Below, one piece after another: positions 49,188 through 59,978 of a DNA stretch of 64,000 bases. The position numbers and the translations under genes are program-made. This stretch comes from Petrosia ficiformis. Taxonomy: Eukaryota > Porifera > Demospongiae > Haplosclerida > Petrosiidae. The notes under the pieces were generated by a model. The model saw nothing but the letters and a program-made list of their open reading frames with translations, had not been told where the DNA came from and made no database searches. The stretch spans positions 8,734,076-8,798,075 of the forward strand of contig OX345637.1 in the NCBI GenBank assembly GCA_947044365.1, written 5' to 3'. The first letter of the stretch is position 1. Every line of letters starts with the position of its first letter.

Positions 49188-49794
49188 CAGGAGCCCATAA
49201 TGACGTTGACCACAAAGCGTAAGAGTAGGAGCAGGAAACGACCACGCATTTGATTAAATTGGTCAAACTATCTGTCTGACCGTCTGTTACTATTTTTAGA
49301 ACCCACGTGTACACGCCTTCGTGAAATATGGCTTTTACAAAATCAACAGTTACTATATACCGTACTACATTGACTAAGTTTCCTGTATAACAGAGAAAAG
49401 AATTGAGCGATATTCTGGCTCGTGTAGACTGTGAAGATGTTCCTAGTCAAGTCATTGACAAAGTAGTCGGAAGCCTTCACTGCAATCATTTCAGAAGGCA
49501 ATGATGTCAAACATTCTTGAATAGGACTAAACAGTTGTTTCTCGGCTTCCCCAAAGCATGCTCTCACTTTCCTGATAGTAGTTGACTCCATTTATGCTTC
49601 TATACGTGTTCGTTTCATAGCTAACCTTGAAGATCATCGAAGTGTAGACGCCATATTTAACGAAGTTGTATATACGTGGGTTCTAAAAATAGTAACAGAC
49701 GGTCAGACAGATAGTTTGACCAATTTAATTAAATGCGTGGTCGTTTCCCGCTCCTACTCTTACGCTTTGTGGTCAACGTCATTATGGGCTCCTG
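49188..49794. mobile_element. CAGGAG-TIR element 1 with 7-bp target duplication
   Basis: Terminal inverted repeats of 121 bp (49188-49308 and 49674-49794) differ at only about two positions and begin CAGGAGCCCATAATGACG. ATCAGAC occurs directly on both sides (49181-49187 and 49795-49801). TIR homology continues loosely inward (CACGT, CTTCGT, AAATATGGC). The 365-bp core holds a minus-strand ORF starting at 49591. The high identity of the arms means recent insertion. There is no transposase. A 7-bp duplication does not by itself settle the superfamily. Confidence 0.9.
49343..49591 (-). CDS. Small ORF inside TIR element 1
   Basis: 82 codons from ATG 49591: MESTTIRKVRACFGEAEKQL, then FSPIQECLTSLPSEMIAV, then KASDYFVNDLTRNIF. 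The first 55 residues look protein-like (amphipathic helices); the last part is less so. It may be a captured first exon of a host gene, since its start lies just inside one TIR. The family is not recognised. Confidence 0.4.
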   Translation of the reverse strand: MESTTIRKVRACFGEAEKQLFSPIQECLTSLPSEMIAVKASDYFVNDLTRNIFTVYTSQNIAQFFSLLYRKLSQCSTVYSNC

Positions 49795-49959
49795 ATCAGA
49801 CATATTAGGCTATAGAGATTAGTGTAATGTATAATTATATCCCAATACCAATAACTTTCTTTCTTTCCATCTCCTCATGTGTAATGTAAGTTATAGCACT
49901 AGTATAATTATTGTATATATTGGTGTACATGTACACTGTATACAATTACATTTGCTTAC

Positions 49960-50032
49960 CATTCATGAGTTAATGGGTCAAATGGAGTTCCTCCTGCTGT
50001 GAATTTATCTTTCAGTGCGGGTAAGACTATCT
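49960..50032 (-). other. Possible short exon
   Basis: The minus strand reads IVLPALKDKFTAGGTPFDPL then THE(W) and ends at a good donor GTAAGC. The acceptor is poor (no pyrimidine tract) and an in-frame TAA lies just upstream, so this may be chance or a decayed exon. No family was assigned. Confidence 0.3.
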
Positions 50033-50140
50033 CTTAATACTTCATAACTCTATAAATCACAACAGTAAAGATAGTAATGATGTGAATCTTGACCATAGCA
50101 GTTATGTACATATAATTATGCATGTATTTGGTTAAACCTT

Positions 50141-50310
50141 GATTCGGACCCTGCCAGCTGGGCTGCCTTGGTAGCTCAGTTGGTAGAGCATCCGTCTGGA
50201 GTACAGTGTGTCGTGGGTTCAAATCCCACCTGAGGCAACTCTCATTTTTTCATTTTTCCATTGCCTCAGGTGTCTTTCTTTCTCAGGTGTCTTTCTTTCT
50301 TTCTTTCTTT
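50141..50310 (+). repeat. tRNA-derived SINE, copy 3
   Basis: The tRNA-like head is 50165-50237. The anticodon stem has a mismatch (TCCGT/ACAGT) and the B box is GGTTCAAATCC, so it is older or less constrained. The CAGGTGTCTTTCTTTCT tail unit is duplicated. Confidence 0.8.
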
Positions 50311-50645
50311 TGATAATATCATGTATTTGTTACAGTATATTGTATGTACAATATACATAATTGAATGTAAGGCTATTTCATAAGGAAAGGAAAGAGATGG
50401 ATCAGGAGAAAATGCAGGGGAGTGGTCAGTTTGAAATAGGTGGAGCTTTGGGTAGGGCTAATGGAATCACCACTCTATTATTTTCCTGGGGACAATACTG
50501 TTGTGTACATGTATAATATAGGATGATTTTTTTAAATTTTGAAACAAACTTTGGGAATGATTTCATATACTTTACTTTTTTGTGGGTTAGATTCTCAGCT
50601 GTTTAATTATAACATGAAGCATAAATTTAATCTGCATATTACACT

Positions 50646-50737
50646 AACCACTTCCATATAACCGTACATAAGCACTTACACCACTATACAGCAAAATACA
50701 AAGAGCTGTACGTATGTTGGGTTATATGGAAGTGGTT
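50646..50737. repeat. Hairpin AACCACTTCCATATAACC
   Basis: Arms 50646-50670 and 50709-50737 pair, separated by about 40 bp. Sequence downstream (GGGTCCTATGTTAG, CCCAACCTTGTT) is the reverse of phrases near 22618-22680 and 36310-36365. Confidence 0.6.
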
Positions 50738-51079
50738 TGTTTAATTTTGGGTCCTATGTTAGTCTCCCAACCTTGTTCAGATGCTTTTTTTGAAGAAACA
50801 TGTACATGTACATGTAAAGTGCATGTATGTTTGAACTCATGATATAGCGTCAAAATTAGAATGTGCTGACTTATTATGTGATGTACATGTACATGTACAT
50901 GTAGTGTATACATTGTAGTTTAATGTCACAAGGAGCTAATACATGGGTATACTGTAAATAATGAAACCTCCATGGATTGAAACATATACAAACAGAATTG
51001 GAAGGATAATTATATGAAAATGGTTCAGGCAAATAGATTGTTTGTACATGTAGTTCCAAACTAAAGAGGGTACTTGTAC

Positions 51080-51212
51080 CTGCTATTTGCCAACTTCTTA
51101 TCTTTAAAGGATCACCAAGAGTAGCTATCAAACTAGCTGATTTTCCACGTGGTACTCCAAACTCTGTCAGCTTCTCGTGCCACAGATGAATTAGATCATT
51201 ACGATACTCACC
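51080..51212 (-). CDS. Dynein heavy chain exon (before AAA5), copy 3
   Basis: 133 nt, the same borders and reading as 44232-44364, with GEYRND. The shared flanks run about 50880-51590. It is the most upstream of the three on the minus strand, so if one real gene spans the window this copy would be farthest from the 20-22 kb exons. Confidence 0.75.
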
Positions 51213-52413
51213 CTGTGTAAAATGAATAAAAGGATATTGTGAACACATAAATCTATCATTCTATAAAATATGTGTTTGAATCGGTCTAAATATGACTTGT
51301 TACATGAATATAAAAATGGGTACCAGGTCATAGTTGCACAATAACTTGTAAAAATATCAACAAAGCCAAAGTGGCTCCTATATACATGTATGATATACAT
51401 GTACATGTACATGTACATGTAACATAATTTATCTTCAACTACATGTAACAATTAATTAGATGATAAAAGTGATATAGATAATGAGAATACTCTTATGTGC
51501 ATAATCATACACATGACACTCATATGTACATGTACATGAATACATGTATGTACAGTATACACTACATGCACGTATTATTATTGTATATGTACACTTAAGC
51601 CTAGTGCTGACTTTGACGGATGTATGTGTAATTAATGTGTGTGTGTGTGTGATAAAAGTTACAATTGTTATTGTTAACCATTGTTTCTCTTTGATATCAA
51701 GTTTAGTATGCTTCTTGTACAAAATGACTAAATAATGAGCTAAGCATTTGATTTTGAACCATAAATCCTATTCCCTGAGCCAATCACATATACACAATGT
51801 ATAATGAGTATTAACTTTAGTGTTGTTTTGGTTGGGGTATTATATTTTAGTTTTAGTTTAGTTTTAGTTTTAAAATGTGAAAGTAGTTTTAGTATATCAA
51901 TTATAAGATGGTAACAGAGGAATTATTCATTGGTAGCAGGTAGAGGTAGATACTTGTGCAAAGTTGTAACCCTCCAACTCATACTTGCTGTGAGCAAATA
52001 GATATTTCATGCTTCTAAGGTGAGCAATCATCAGTAGACAACCCAGACACACAGCTCAAGGGGAACTGTACTGGGTACAGATCCATGGGAACCCTCTACT
52101 CCAAAAGTAGCCTGAGAACCCAGTGTCTAAAGATAGACACTACTGTGTGCTGTATGAAGCGGCGGCAGTGCCAGCTGGTCCACATACCACAGTAGAGGTG
52201 GTACATGAGTAAATAATAGCGTACTGTAAATACCCAAAACAGCAAAATCCAATTCCCAGAGCCTCTATAGGGTGGGCCATGGATACTCAGTGCAATCTCT
52301 GACAAAGAGCTAATGGGAGTATCCAAGAGCAGAGTCCCCTCGGGGTGCTAATGGCTAACTGTATTCAAGATATGAGTCTAAATATCTATTACTGAAGAAA
52401 TAAAGCAGCCTAA

Positions 52414-53125
52414 GATGTTGCAAGCAAGAAAAGCGATCATAGATGTTGAAGTTAAGAAACTTGAAGGCCTTTTACAGGATTTAAAAGTACTCAGAGAGGG
52501 TTGGAGTGATATACATAGAGAAGCAAAACGTGTTGTTGAATCAATGGAAATTAATCCTAACCTACCAGTGAAACAAAAGCATAAGCAAATTTTTTGAATG
52601 AAGCTGAAATTCCACAGCCTTCCACATCCCTTGTAGAATCTTCAGAGGAAACTGATTTTCGTCCAAACATTTTCTACAACTTGATGGATAATGTAATCTC
52701 TGGTATTACAGAAACACTTACAGCAGTGAGATACACTAACAGCCTTTTCTCATTTTTATGGAATTACTGAGGAAAGACAGCTCACAGCTGCTGTGGAAAA
52801 GTTCATTACCCATTACGACAATAATGTATCAAATGCACTTGTTGAGGAGTGTCTACTGTTGAAAAGTAATTTAATGAGCCATCTCAACAAAAATCATGAA
52901 CTTAAGCTCGAAAACCTTCTCCCTCATTTATCCATCTCCATGCACATTTTTTGTACACCACCAGTCACAGTTGCAGAGGGTAAAAGATCGCTTAGCAGAC
53001 TCAAATTAATTGAAAATTACTTGAGGTCAACAATGTGCCAAGAACATTTGCAAGGGTTGGCCATATTGAGTAATAAAAATAAAATTGCCAGAAAAGTTAA
53101 TTTAAAGGTAATGATCAAACTCTGA
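52414..53125 (+). pseudogene. Decayed hAT transposase, ZMYM1-like
   Basis: Three frame-disrupted pieces read, in order, AIIDVEVKKLEGLLQDLKVL, PQPSTSLVESSEETDFRPN, LMDNVISGITETL and, from 52793, a final ORF with ALVEECLLLKSNLM and HIFCTPPVTVAEGKRSLSRL followed by KLIENYLRSTMCQEHLQGLA. The last block is the hAT C-terminal dimerisation region as found in zinc-finger MYM-type 1-like transposases. A stop lies at about 52766, a frame change at 52597, and the 3' end is cut off at the tandem array. The N-terminal zinc finger and catalytic part are absent. Confidence 0.75.
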
Positions 53126-53654
53126 ACCATTTGCTTGACTTGATATATAATATATATATATATATATGTACCATATATGTATAAACTGAGACCACTCTAT
53201 GAGGGGAAAAGTGAAAAACTAAATCTATTTCCAGGAAAAATAATCTGTCACAGATATCAAGACTGGGCTCCCGATGAAGACTTTGACCAACGAGAAAAGC
53301 CAGTTTGTGAGCATACCAACATGGAGAGGAACACGAACCGTTCCAGGTCAATTGTGATTCAAATGAGTTAGCTTGTTGTAAGCACGTCTTTGCATATGAT
53401 CTGGTTTGAATCCAGTGCTTATCTGCCACAACATTATAATGAGTAGGTGCAACAGTACCCTGACGAACATGTTGACTCACAAGAAGAAAGTCATACCATC
53501 CTTTTCATGTACCTACTTTGGATGTTAAAGTTGTGCAAAAGAGGATATCCACACGTATTTTTGGTCAGGGACCTCAAGGATATCAAAACCCTCCTCCAGG
53601 GACTGTCCTGGATCATACTATTTAGCTCAAACTTTGAACCATTTGCTTGACTTG

Positions 53655-53686
<32 letters not shown>

Positions 53687-54413
53687 CTGTAAATGTATAA
53701 ACTGAGACCACTCTATGAGGGGAAAAGTGAAAAACTAAATCTATTTACAGGAAAAATAATCTGTCACAGATATCAAGACTGGGCTCCCGATGAAGACTTT
53801 GACCAACGAGAAAAGCCAGTTTGTGAGCATACCAACATGGAGAGGAACACGAACCGTTCCAGGTCAATTGTGATTCAAATGAGTTAGCTTGTTGTAAGCA
53901 CGTCTTTGCATATGATCTGGTTTGAATCCAGTGCTTATCTGCCACAACATTATAATGAGTAGGTGCAACAGTACCCTGACGAACATGTTGACTCACAAGA
54001 AAAAAGTCATACCATCCTTTTCATGTACCTACTTTGGATGTTATAGTTGTGCAAAAGAGGATATCCACACGTATTTTTGGTCAGGGACCTCAAGGATATC
54101 AAAACCCTCCTCCAGGGACTGTCCTGGATCATACTATTTAGCTCAAACTTTGAACCATTTGCTTGACTTGATATAATATATATATATATATATGTACTGT
54201 AAATGTATAAACTGAGACCACTCTATGAGGGGAAAAGTGAAAAACTAAATCTATTTACAGGAAAAATAATCTGTCACAGATATCAAGACTGGGCTCCCAA
54301 TGTACAAAAGAGGATATTTTTGGTCAGGGACCTCAAGAATATCAAAACCCTCCTCCAGGGACTGTCCTGGATCATACTATTTAACTCAAACTCTGAACCA
54401 TTTGCTTGACTTG

Positions 54414-54454
<41 letters not shown>

Positions 54455-54470
54455 ATATATATATATGTAC
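53116..54470. repeat. 0.5-kb tandem array
   Basis: Units start CAAACT(C/T)TGAACCATTTGC at 53116, 53638, 54144 and 54387. Lengths are 522, 506, 243 (internal deletion after GGGCTCCC) and a partial unit. Each has an AT run, then AACTGAGACCACTCTATGAG, and ends CCTCCAGGGACTGTCCTGG. A single-copy relative is at 22872-23105. ORFs inside it repeat with the unit and are not supported as genes. Confidence 0.85.
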
Positions 54471-54474
54471 CGTT

Positions 54475-54885
54475 GTGAAGGACCAGTTGACTACTTCAAT
54501 AACTCTTACAGTATGTGCTACTTGGCAGTCGGCCGTCAAAATTAATCAAGAGGGAGACAACCGAGTCATGGAGCAATTAGCAGCCGCATTAACTGAGCTT
54601 GCTCGATTTCAGCAGGAGCAGCAATGCCGACTAGAGGAGAGTCAGAGGCAGCAAGAAGAACAATGACAACAGGACGAAGAGCAGAGGAGGCAGCAGTATG
54701 AAGCGTATCAGGAGCAAGTTAGGATCATGAACGAACAACATGTGGAGCAGATGGGAGTGATGAGAGAAGTGTTGAAGACAAATCGAAACACAACAAATAC
54801 AGCACACTTGAAAATGACACCGTACCAGGAGAATGAAGATATTCAAGACTTTCTCGAAGCATTTGAAGGGATTATGAAAATCTAG
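54475..54885 (+). pseudogene. Gag-like fragment of an LTR retroelement
   Basis: One frame reads MEQLAAALTELARFQQEQQC, then a Q/E-rich helix, a TGA stop at 54664, and on in the same frame to HLKMTPYQENEDIQDFLEAF and EGIMKI. The phrase (K/L)(M/L)TPYQE.EDI..(F/Y)L..FE is typical of the start of gag-like proteins of Ty3/gypsy-type elements. No protease, polymerase or LTRs were seen nearby. It is a short dead fragment. Confidence 0.6.
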
Positions 54886-55445
54886 GAGGTTTGTACACCC
54901 CACTTATAGCATAAATATGGCTATTTTTTATGGTGTACTAGAATGACCAATTGTAATTGTGGATGTTTTCTATATTGCCACAATAAAAATAGATTAATAT
55001 GTAAAGTCTGTTCACATTCATAATGTCCTCAAAATTATGATGTGATGACTTTATATGTACTATAATGTATAGTTTAATGTCATAAGGTTAATACATGATT
55101 ATACTGTAACTCAATAACGAAGTGATGGATTGAAATTTTACATACACAAAAAATATGAAAATGGTGCAGCTAAAAAGATTATTGGTCATTCTAAACTAAA
55201 GTTATGAACATTTTTCTGAGGGCAGGCGAATGTGAATGACCTTTAGTGTGGTTTATATATGATAATAATAACCACTTTTAGTTATAGTTAATTAAGGTTT
55301 AGTTAACTAACTAAAACTACCCATTCCCATTATTGGCCATTTTAAAATCGTAGTTATCACAGTAAATTGCGATTTAGTTATAGTTTTAGTTAACTGAAAG
55401 TCATAATGCCTTAATAAAAGTGATTTTAGTTATAGTTAAACAACA
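54886..55445. repeat. Dispersed repeat, copy at 60515-60965
   Basis: Landmarks are GTTTGTA(C/G)ACCCCACTTATAG, GGTGTACTAGAATGACC, TTGCCACAATAAAAATAG and AAATGGTGCAGCTAAAAAG. It ends in a TAACTAAA-type repeat. The two copies have the same order. Confidence 0.7.
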
Positions 55446-55479
55446 CTAGTATACACCACTAGGAAATAGATATACGTAG

Positions 55480-55900
55480 ACTGATTTTTTAAATTTTTCT
55501 CTACAATATATTTTAGGTGTTAAACACGGTATAGTACTGTTATGTCAACTAGACCACTTCCGACTCTCAGCCTTCAACTACTCATTGTACAGCTTTACAT
55601 GCATACATACATTGTATTACAGATACAGTAGTTAATATTCCTGTATCAAGCACCACATAATATACTTACTGTATTTAATAATTAAATTTAGGGACTGTAA
55701 CTTGACTTGATGTACAGTCCCTACCAAAAATTCTAGCAAATAATAGACTACATTGTTAACAAGTAACAACTTTAGCTGGGGCTTTATACTCCATGGGTTG
55801 GTAGGGGTATTGTGGGTTTGCTTTTTAATTACATTTATAGACACTTGTGGGTGCTATATATAGTGCAGGGAGCCATGATGTCACAAATTAAGTAGGTGTT
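55480..55900. repeat. Hairpin repeat family H, TGTA-stem type
   Basis: It contains the stem AGGGACTGTA (55690-55699) / TACAGTCCCT (55713-55722) followed by CCAAAAATT, then GGGGCTTTATACTCCATGGG and GGTATTGTGGGTTTGC. Relatives are at about 60180-60440 and 63110-63540. The sister subfamily with an ATGA stem is at 57740-58260, 61330-62040 and 63540-63830. Confidence 0.75.
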
Positions 55901-56125
55901 ATATCTATAATGAGTGGATGGTAGCTTTGAAGCAATGATTAATTAACTTAACATACGAAATTTCAAAGTTTGTATACCCCCATTTTGGCTATTACTTTTA
56001 ATTAATTAAATAGCTTGTATTATGATAAATATGAGAAAACTGTGTAAAAATATTCACTTATTGTACAATTGGCTGTGACAACATAAACAAAACAAATAGA
56101 AATGTCAAGTGATATGTACATGTAC

Positions 56126-56730
56126 TTAGTCTCGCGTAACCAGACCCAACCTACGAAGGAAGGGTCTGGGGATAAGCCTACATACACTTCGTTCAAGTTG
56201 GACGTTGGGTGTAAAACTCCTTAACAGATACGTTAAGTCCACTCCCTTCATTCAATCAACGTGCGTGTTATCTGTAAGTGTGATGTTAGTAGAGGTACAG
56301 CGAAGGCTAAAAGATTGAAATTGTACGGAGACAGTGCGGAAGCCACTAGAGAAAGGTTGGAATTATTCCTTTATCAAGAACTGTATTTATTGTTGGAGAA
56401 AACAAATTTCAGTAGAGAGAGTTGGCTATGCCACAAGTGTAATAATCAAATTGATAACTATTTCGAGCTAATTCAGGAGATCAACACGAAGAGAGAACAT
56501 TTAGTGACGAAGTTGCAGAGTTTGGCTGCTCTTGCTGAACCAATAGGTAGAAAGAGATCGCACTCTCCAGCGCCATAATAGTTTCACACGTGTAAACGTA
56601 TGAATATAATTAGTTTACTTCATGAATATCATTAAGTAATCATGACCACTTAAAAGTACTTGAACGAAGTGTATGTAGGCTTGTCCCCAGACCCTTCCTT
56701 CATAGGTTGGGTCTGGCTACGCTAGACTAA
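56126..56730. mobile_element. TIR element with GTCT...AGAC ends
   Basis: 72-bp inverted repeats (56126-56197 and 56659-56730) start TTAGTCT(C/A)GCGTA(A/G)CCAGACC and differ at a few sites. The inner ends CACTTCGTTCAAG also match. TA lies at both borders if the element is counted from GTCT, but no longer target duplication could be settled. The core carries one plus-strand ORF. A lone TAGTCTAGCGTAGCCAGA phrase at about 41133 is probably another end of this family. Confidence 0.85.
56261..56578 (+). CDS. Cysteine-containing ORF inside the 56-kb TIR element
   Basis: 105 codons: MRVICKCDVSRGTAKAKRLK, then LYGDSAEATRERLELFLYQE, then ESWLCHKCNNQIDNYFELIQ, followed by a helix and RKRSHSP. The frame is open upstream of the ATG to about 56230. 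Paired cysteines (CKC ... CHKC) suggest a small zinc-binding N-terminal domain followed by a coiled helix, as in first exons of some transposon-linked proteins. It fills the space between the TIRs. The family is not recognised. Confidence 0.55.
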   Translation: MRVICKCDVSRGTAKAKRLKLYGDSAEATRERLELFLYQELYLLLEKTNFSRESWLCHKCNNQIDNYFELIQEINTKREHLVTKLQSLAALAEPIGRKRSHSPAP

Positions 56731-57139
56731 TATGTACTAATATCATTCTTTACAGTACATTTTAATATTAGGTATAATTATAATGCAAGAAGTACCTCTT
56801 ACCTACGGGCCTCAGGTTATATACATGTACATATTATATGACTTTTGACATAAGTAGGTTTGTGATATATGCCCTGTAGTTTATGGATGTAAACAATATT
56901 TATAGTATGGCCAAAAAGCTTCAGGAAATATAATTATTAGTTAATAAAATAACATCATGCCCACTTGTCCATTATCAGGCTTTGTTTACAAATGCCTGAT
57001 ATTGGCTAAGGAAATGAATATTTCAATCCAAAAACCACTATTTATTGGTACTGATTGATTGTTTTAACCATGGTTATGTGAGTTCATTTGCTTAATGGTG
57101 CTTTTATATAAAGTATTAATAGTGAGAGCCAAAATTATC

Positions 57140-57480
57140 ATAATTACTTCCAATGAAAAATACAATTACCACTTTCCATTATAAACATGTTTATTACAGA
57201 TTGTTGTCCATTAACAACATAATAATAATTGTCCATTATAAACATGATATGTGTAAGGTGGATGTAAAACATGAAACTGATATAATCAAACTAATTGGTC
57301 ACTCTGCTACGAAGGTTTTGTCAGTCAGTCTTACATCATTACTATATGACTCTACCAGACATATTATTAATCACTACAAAGCAATCAATCGTAAGGATAC
57401 ATTTTCTCTTGTTTAGTGCTACAACTACAAATGATATGGCTAGTTCAATCAAACACACTGGTAAACATGATAGCCTCTGA
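57140..57480. other. AT-rich stretch, no gene supported
   Basis: Open stretches here contain the repeated phrase CATTATAAACATG and no splice sites. I see no family resemblance. Confidence 0.4.
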
Positions 57481-57699
57481 TCAATTGTTTCAATCATTCA
57501 CAGCAAAATAATTATATTGAGGATGTGGCATGTTAAGTACGTGTCATGTGTCATATATAATATAATATACCGTAAATCATGAAATTTATGCGTGCATCTA
57601 ATTCGTACGTATTCGTGCAAGGTGTCTCAGAGCACATGAATTATATCACACGGGATTTTCCCATTATGTAATTAACAGTGGCTGGGTTACCTGTGCTAG

Positions 57700-58260
57700 T
57701 ACAAACACCTATACAAGATAAAATGATGGCTAAGCTAGCTAACGACACAATAATACTTGACTGTTGTAAAATGTTAAATTCAGGGACATGAAGTGGTCAT
57801 GTCCCTCTCAAAAATTTGTTAAAGTTTCAGAAAACTCTGAGAATGCATAGAGCAATTAGTGCATAGGTTGGCAGGGCCTTTATACTCTAAGGGGGTGTAA
57901 GGTTATTGTGGGTTTGCTTCTCAAGTACAGCATCCTTTATGAATGTAATTAAGTGTAGTATGCTAAATAGCCCAGTGAATAGAAATAGGAATGGTAACAG
58001 GGCAATGAACAAGGTGCTTAGCAGGCATGGACACTTCAGCCACAGGAAGGAGGGAAAAAACCCTTCCAAAAATTATCACCCCTATAATAAGGACATAAAT
58101 ATTAAAAAGTCCATGGGGGCTTGCGTTGTAGGTAGCAAAAGTTCTGACAACTACACTCTCATCATTGTTGTGGGTTTCTACGTTTCCTGTAGGGTGTTGT
58201 GGTTATGCTAACTATATTTACTACAGACCCCACATGGGCTTTGAGGTGGGGGTGCAGAAG
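57700..58260. repeat. Hairpin repeat family H, ATGA-stem type
   Basis: Stem AGGGACATGA (57782-57791) / TCATGTCCCT (57797-57806) is followed by CTCAAAAATTTG, then GGGCCTTTATACTC, GGTTATTGTGGGTTTGC and the phrase AAAACCCTTCCAAAAATTATC. Copies are at about 61320-62040 and 63540-63830, and an inverted partial copy at 60962-61110. Open frames such as 57906-58211 run through the repeat and are not supported. Confidence 0.75.
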
Positions 58261-58711
58261 CAACACCAAGATACATACATACATAACTATATACATGTAT
58301 ATCAATATATAGTTATAGTTATATACAATGCACATGAAAGGTGATAGTCAATATATATAACTATTACGATTAGAGAATAATTGAAGAAATACCACTTGGA
58401 CCAACAGCGAGCCTGCCATCAGCATATGATACAATACAATATTATTTTGTATCAACACAATCTATCATAAAAATTTAAATAGCCTAATTTATGACATAAG
58501 TGATTTCATTGTCCCACAATGAATTTCATTATATTAATTATATTCCTATTTTTGTGATGATTTGTGACGAAATTGTTCTTTTAATACTATACAAGAATTT
58601 ACGGATAAAAACGTACTTTTAATTAATAGGGTTATACTCATTTTAATTTTAATAACGGTATAACTTTCCACGCCCATTATTACTTACATACATACGTACA
58701 TACATACATAC

Positions 58712-59286
58712 CCATCACTGCCATACAGTTCCAATAGTATGTTCATCGTAGACTCTTCCTCCTCTGATGGATCTTCAAGGCTAATTGAATACGTTTCATT
58801 TAGTTCGGGGTTTGTGTCAAATACTGCAGTTACTGTGATTGTCAATTGAAAAGAAAAGAGGTGAGTAAAGAAATGAGGAATAGAGGGAGAGGAAAGAAGA
58901 GGCAAAGGTAGTGATGAAATAAGGAACAACATATACCTTTTCAATTTCTTTATCACCAAATACTAAAATGGTTGATAAGTCATCAGAACCATCTGAGTCT
59001 AACACTGTAGTTGTACCAAATGCACCTCTGTCTCTCATTACTGTCAATATCACAACAGAAAAGAAATAGTTAAATGAATGAACATACATGTACATGTATA
59101 TAGACAGACAATGGATAGATAGATAGATGTAGATAAACAGACTGAGATAAATGAATGAACATACATGTAGATAGATAGATGAATATTACTATTATCATTT
59201 GTTATCAAGTCTTCGGATATGGCTTCTTCTATCGACTGATCCAAACAATCCAAGAGGGTCACCACTTTCCTCAATAGAAATACAAG
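58712..59286 (-). pseudogene. Calx-beta domain exons, probably decayed
   Basis: Three minus-strand pieces. 59190-59286 reads ISIEESGDPLGLFG in one frame, while the splice-compatible frame differs. 58937-59040 reads MRDRGAFGTTTVLDSDGSDD, then ILVFGDKEIEK. 58712-58832 reads TAVFDTNPELNETYSISLED, then PSEEEES. The R..GAFGT.TV block and the D..PELNE(T)(Y/F)...L block are hallmarks of Calx-beta domains, known in adhesion GPCR V1, Na/Ca exchangers and sponge aggregation factors. Phase between the last two exons does not match (the donor is phase 0 and the acceptor needs one base), and the first exon has conflicting frames. A damaged copy is the simplest reading. Confidence 0.6.
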
Positions 59287-59539
59287 CTATTGAGAGAAAA
59301 GAGAGGAGATATAAACACTACACTACTACATGTGCTCAAATAGCAGGTATTTTAATTTATTTTTCATGAGGTTGTGAGTATGTCAAGGTGGGACAATGTC
59401 AATTTACGGTTATATATATATATATGATCATTATATATGTACAGTGTGTACCATATTGATGTAAAAATAGATAATTACAATTATTACATGTATATGTATT
59501 GTGTTTGTACATAATATAACTAATTATTATGTATATAAT

Positions 59540-59978
59540 CAGGAGTCCATAATTACTTAAAGGGAAGGAGTGTGAATCGCCCACGTTGTAACGAGATTTT
59601 GTATCAGCGATGTCTCGCTAGCGGATATACTATTTTTAGAAAGTGCTTGGCGCATGGCCAGCAGAATGACCACACCTCCAAGATACAAGATCGATAAAAC
59701 GCCTAAAATAGGAGTACTTCTTGTCGCCTCTCGTAAACGATCTCTAATTGGAGTGGTTGTGTTTGCTACTGTGATAGAATTAGAACGAATAGCCCTTTGT
59801 GGAGTTGAAACAAAAGCCATGTTTTCGTGGAGGTGTGGTCATTTCTGGCCCACGTGGCCAATCATCTTTCTAAAAATAGTATATCCGCTAGCGAGACATC
59901 GCTGATACAAAATCTCGTTACAACGTGGGCGATTCACACTCCTTCCCTTTAAGTTTTTTTTTTAATTATGGACTCCTG
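59540..59978. mobile_element. CAGGAG-TIR element 2 with 7-bp target duplication
   Basis: TIRs 59540-59643 and 59866-59978 (the right one has about ten extra bases in an A/T run) begin CAGGAGTCCATAATTA and contain GGAGTGTGAATCGCCCACG and TCTCGCTAGCGGATATAC. ATATAAT flanks both ends (59533-59539 and 59979-59985). Looser inverted homology extends inward through GACCACACCTCC. It shares the terminal CAGGAG(C/T)CCATAAT, the TACTATTTTTAGAA block and 7-bp duplications with 49188-49794. Confidence 0.9.
59557..59820 (-). CDS. Small ORF with membrane helix inside TIR element 2
   Basis: 87 codons from ATG 59820: MAFVSTPQRAIRSNSITVAN, then TTTPIRDRLREATRSTPI, then LGVLSILYLGGVVILLAM, and a tail that runs into the left TIR. 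The 20-residue hydrophobic stretch could span a membrane. The opposite strand is also open (59654-59905), so coding is not proved. As in element 1, the ORF starts just inside the right TIR and reads leftward. Confidence 0.4.
   Translation of the reverse strand: MAFVSTPQRAIRSNSITVANTTTPIRDRLREATRSTPILGVLSILYLGGVVILLAMRQALSKNSISASETSLIQNLVTTWAIHTPSL

Noticed and set aside
53177..54409. Repeated ORFs starting MYKLRPLYEGKSEK
   Set aside because: They recur with the tandem unit, change length with its indels, and have no family resemblance.
57153..57480. 87-codon ORF
   Set aside because: It is AT-rich sequence with the internal repeat CATTATAAACATG, no neighbours and no homology that I can recognise.
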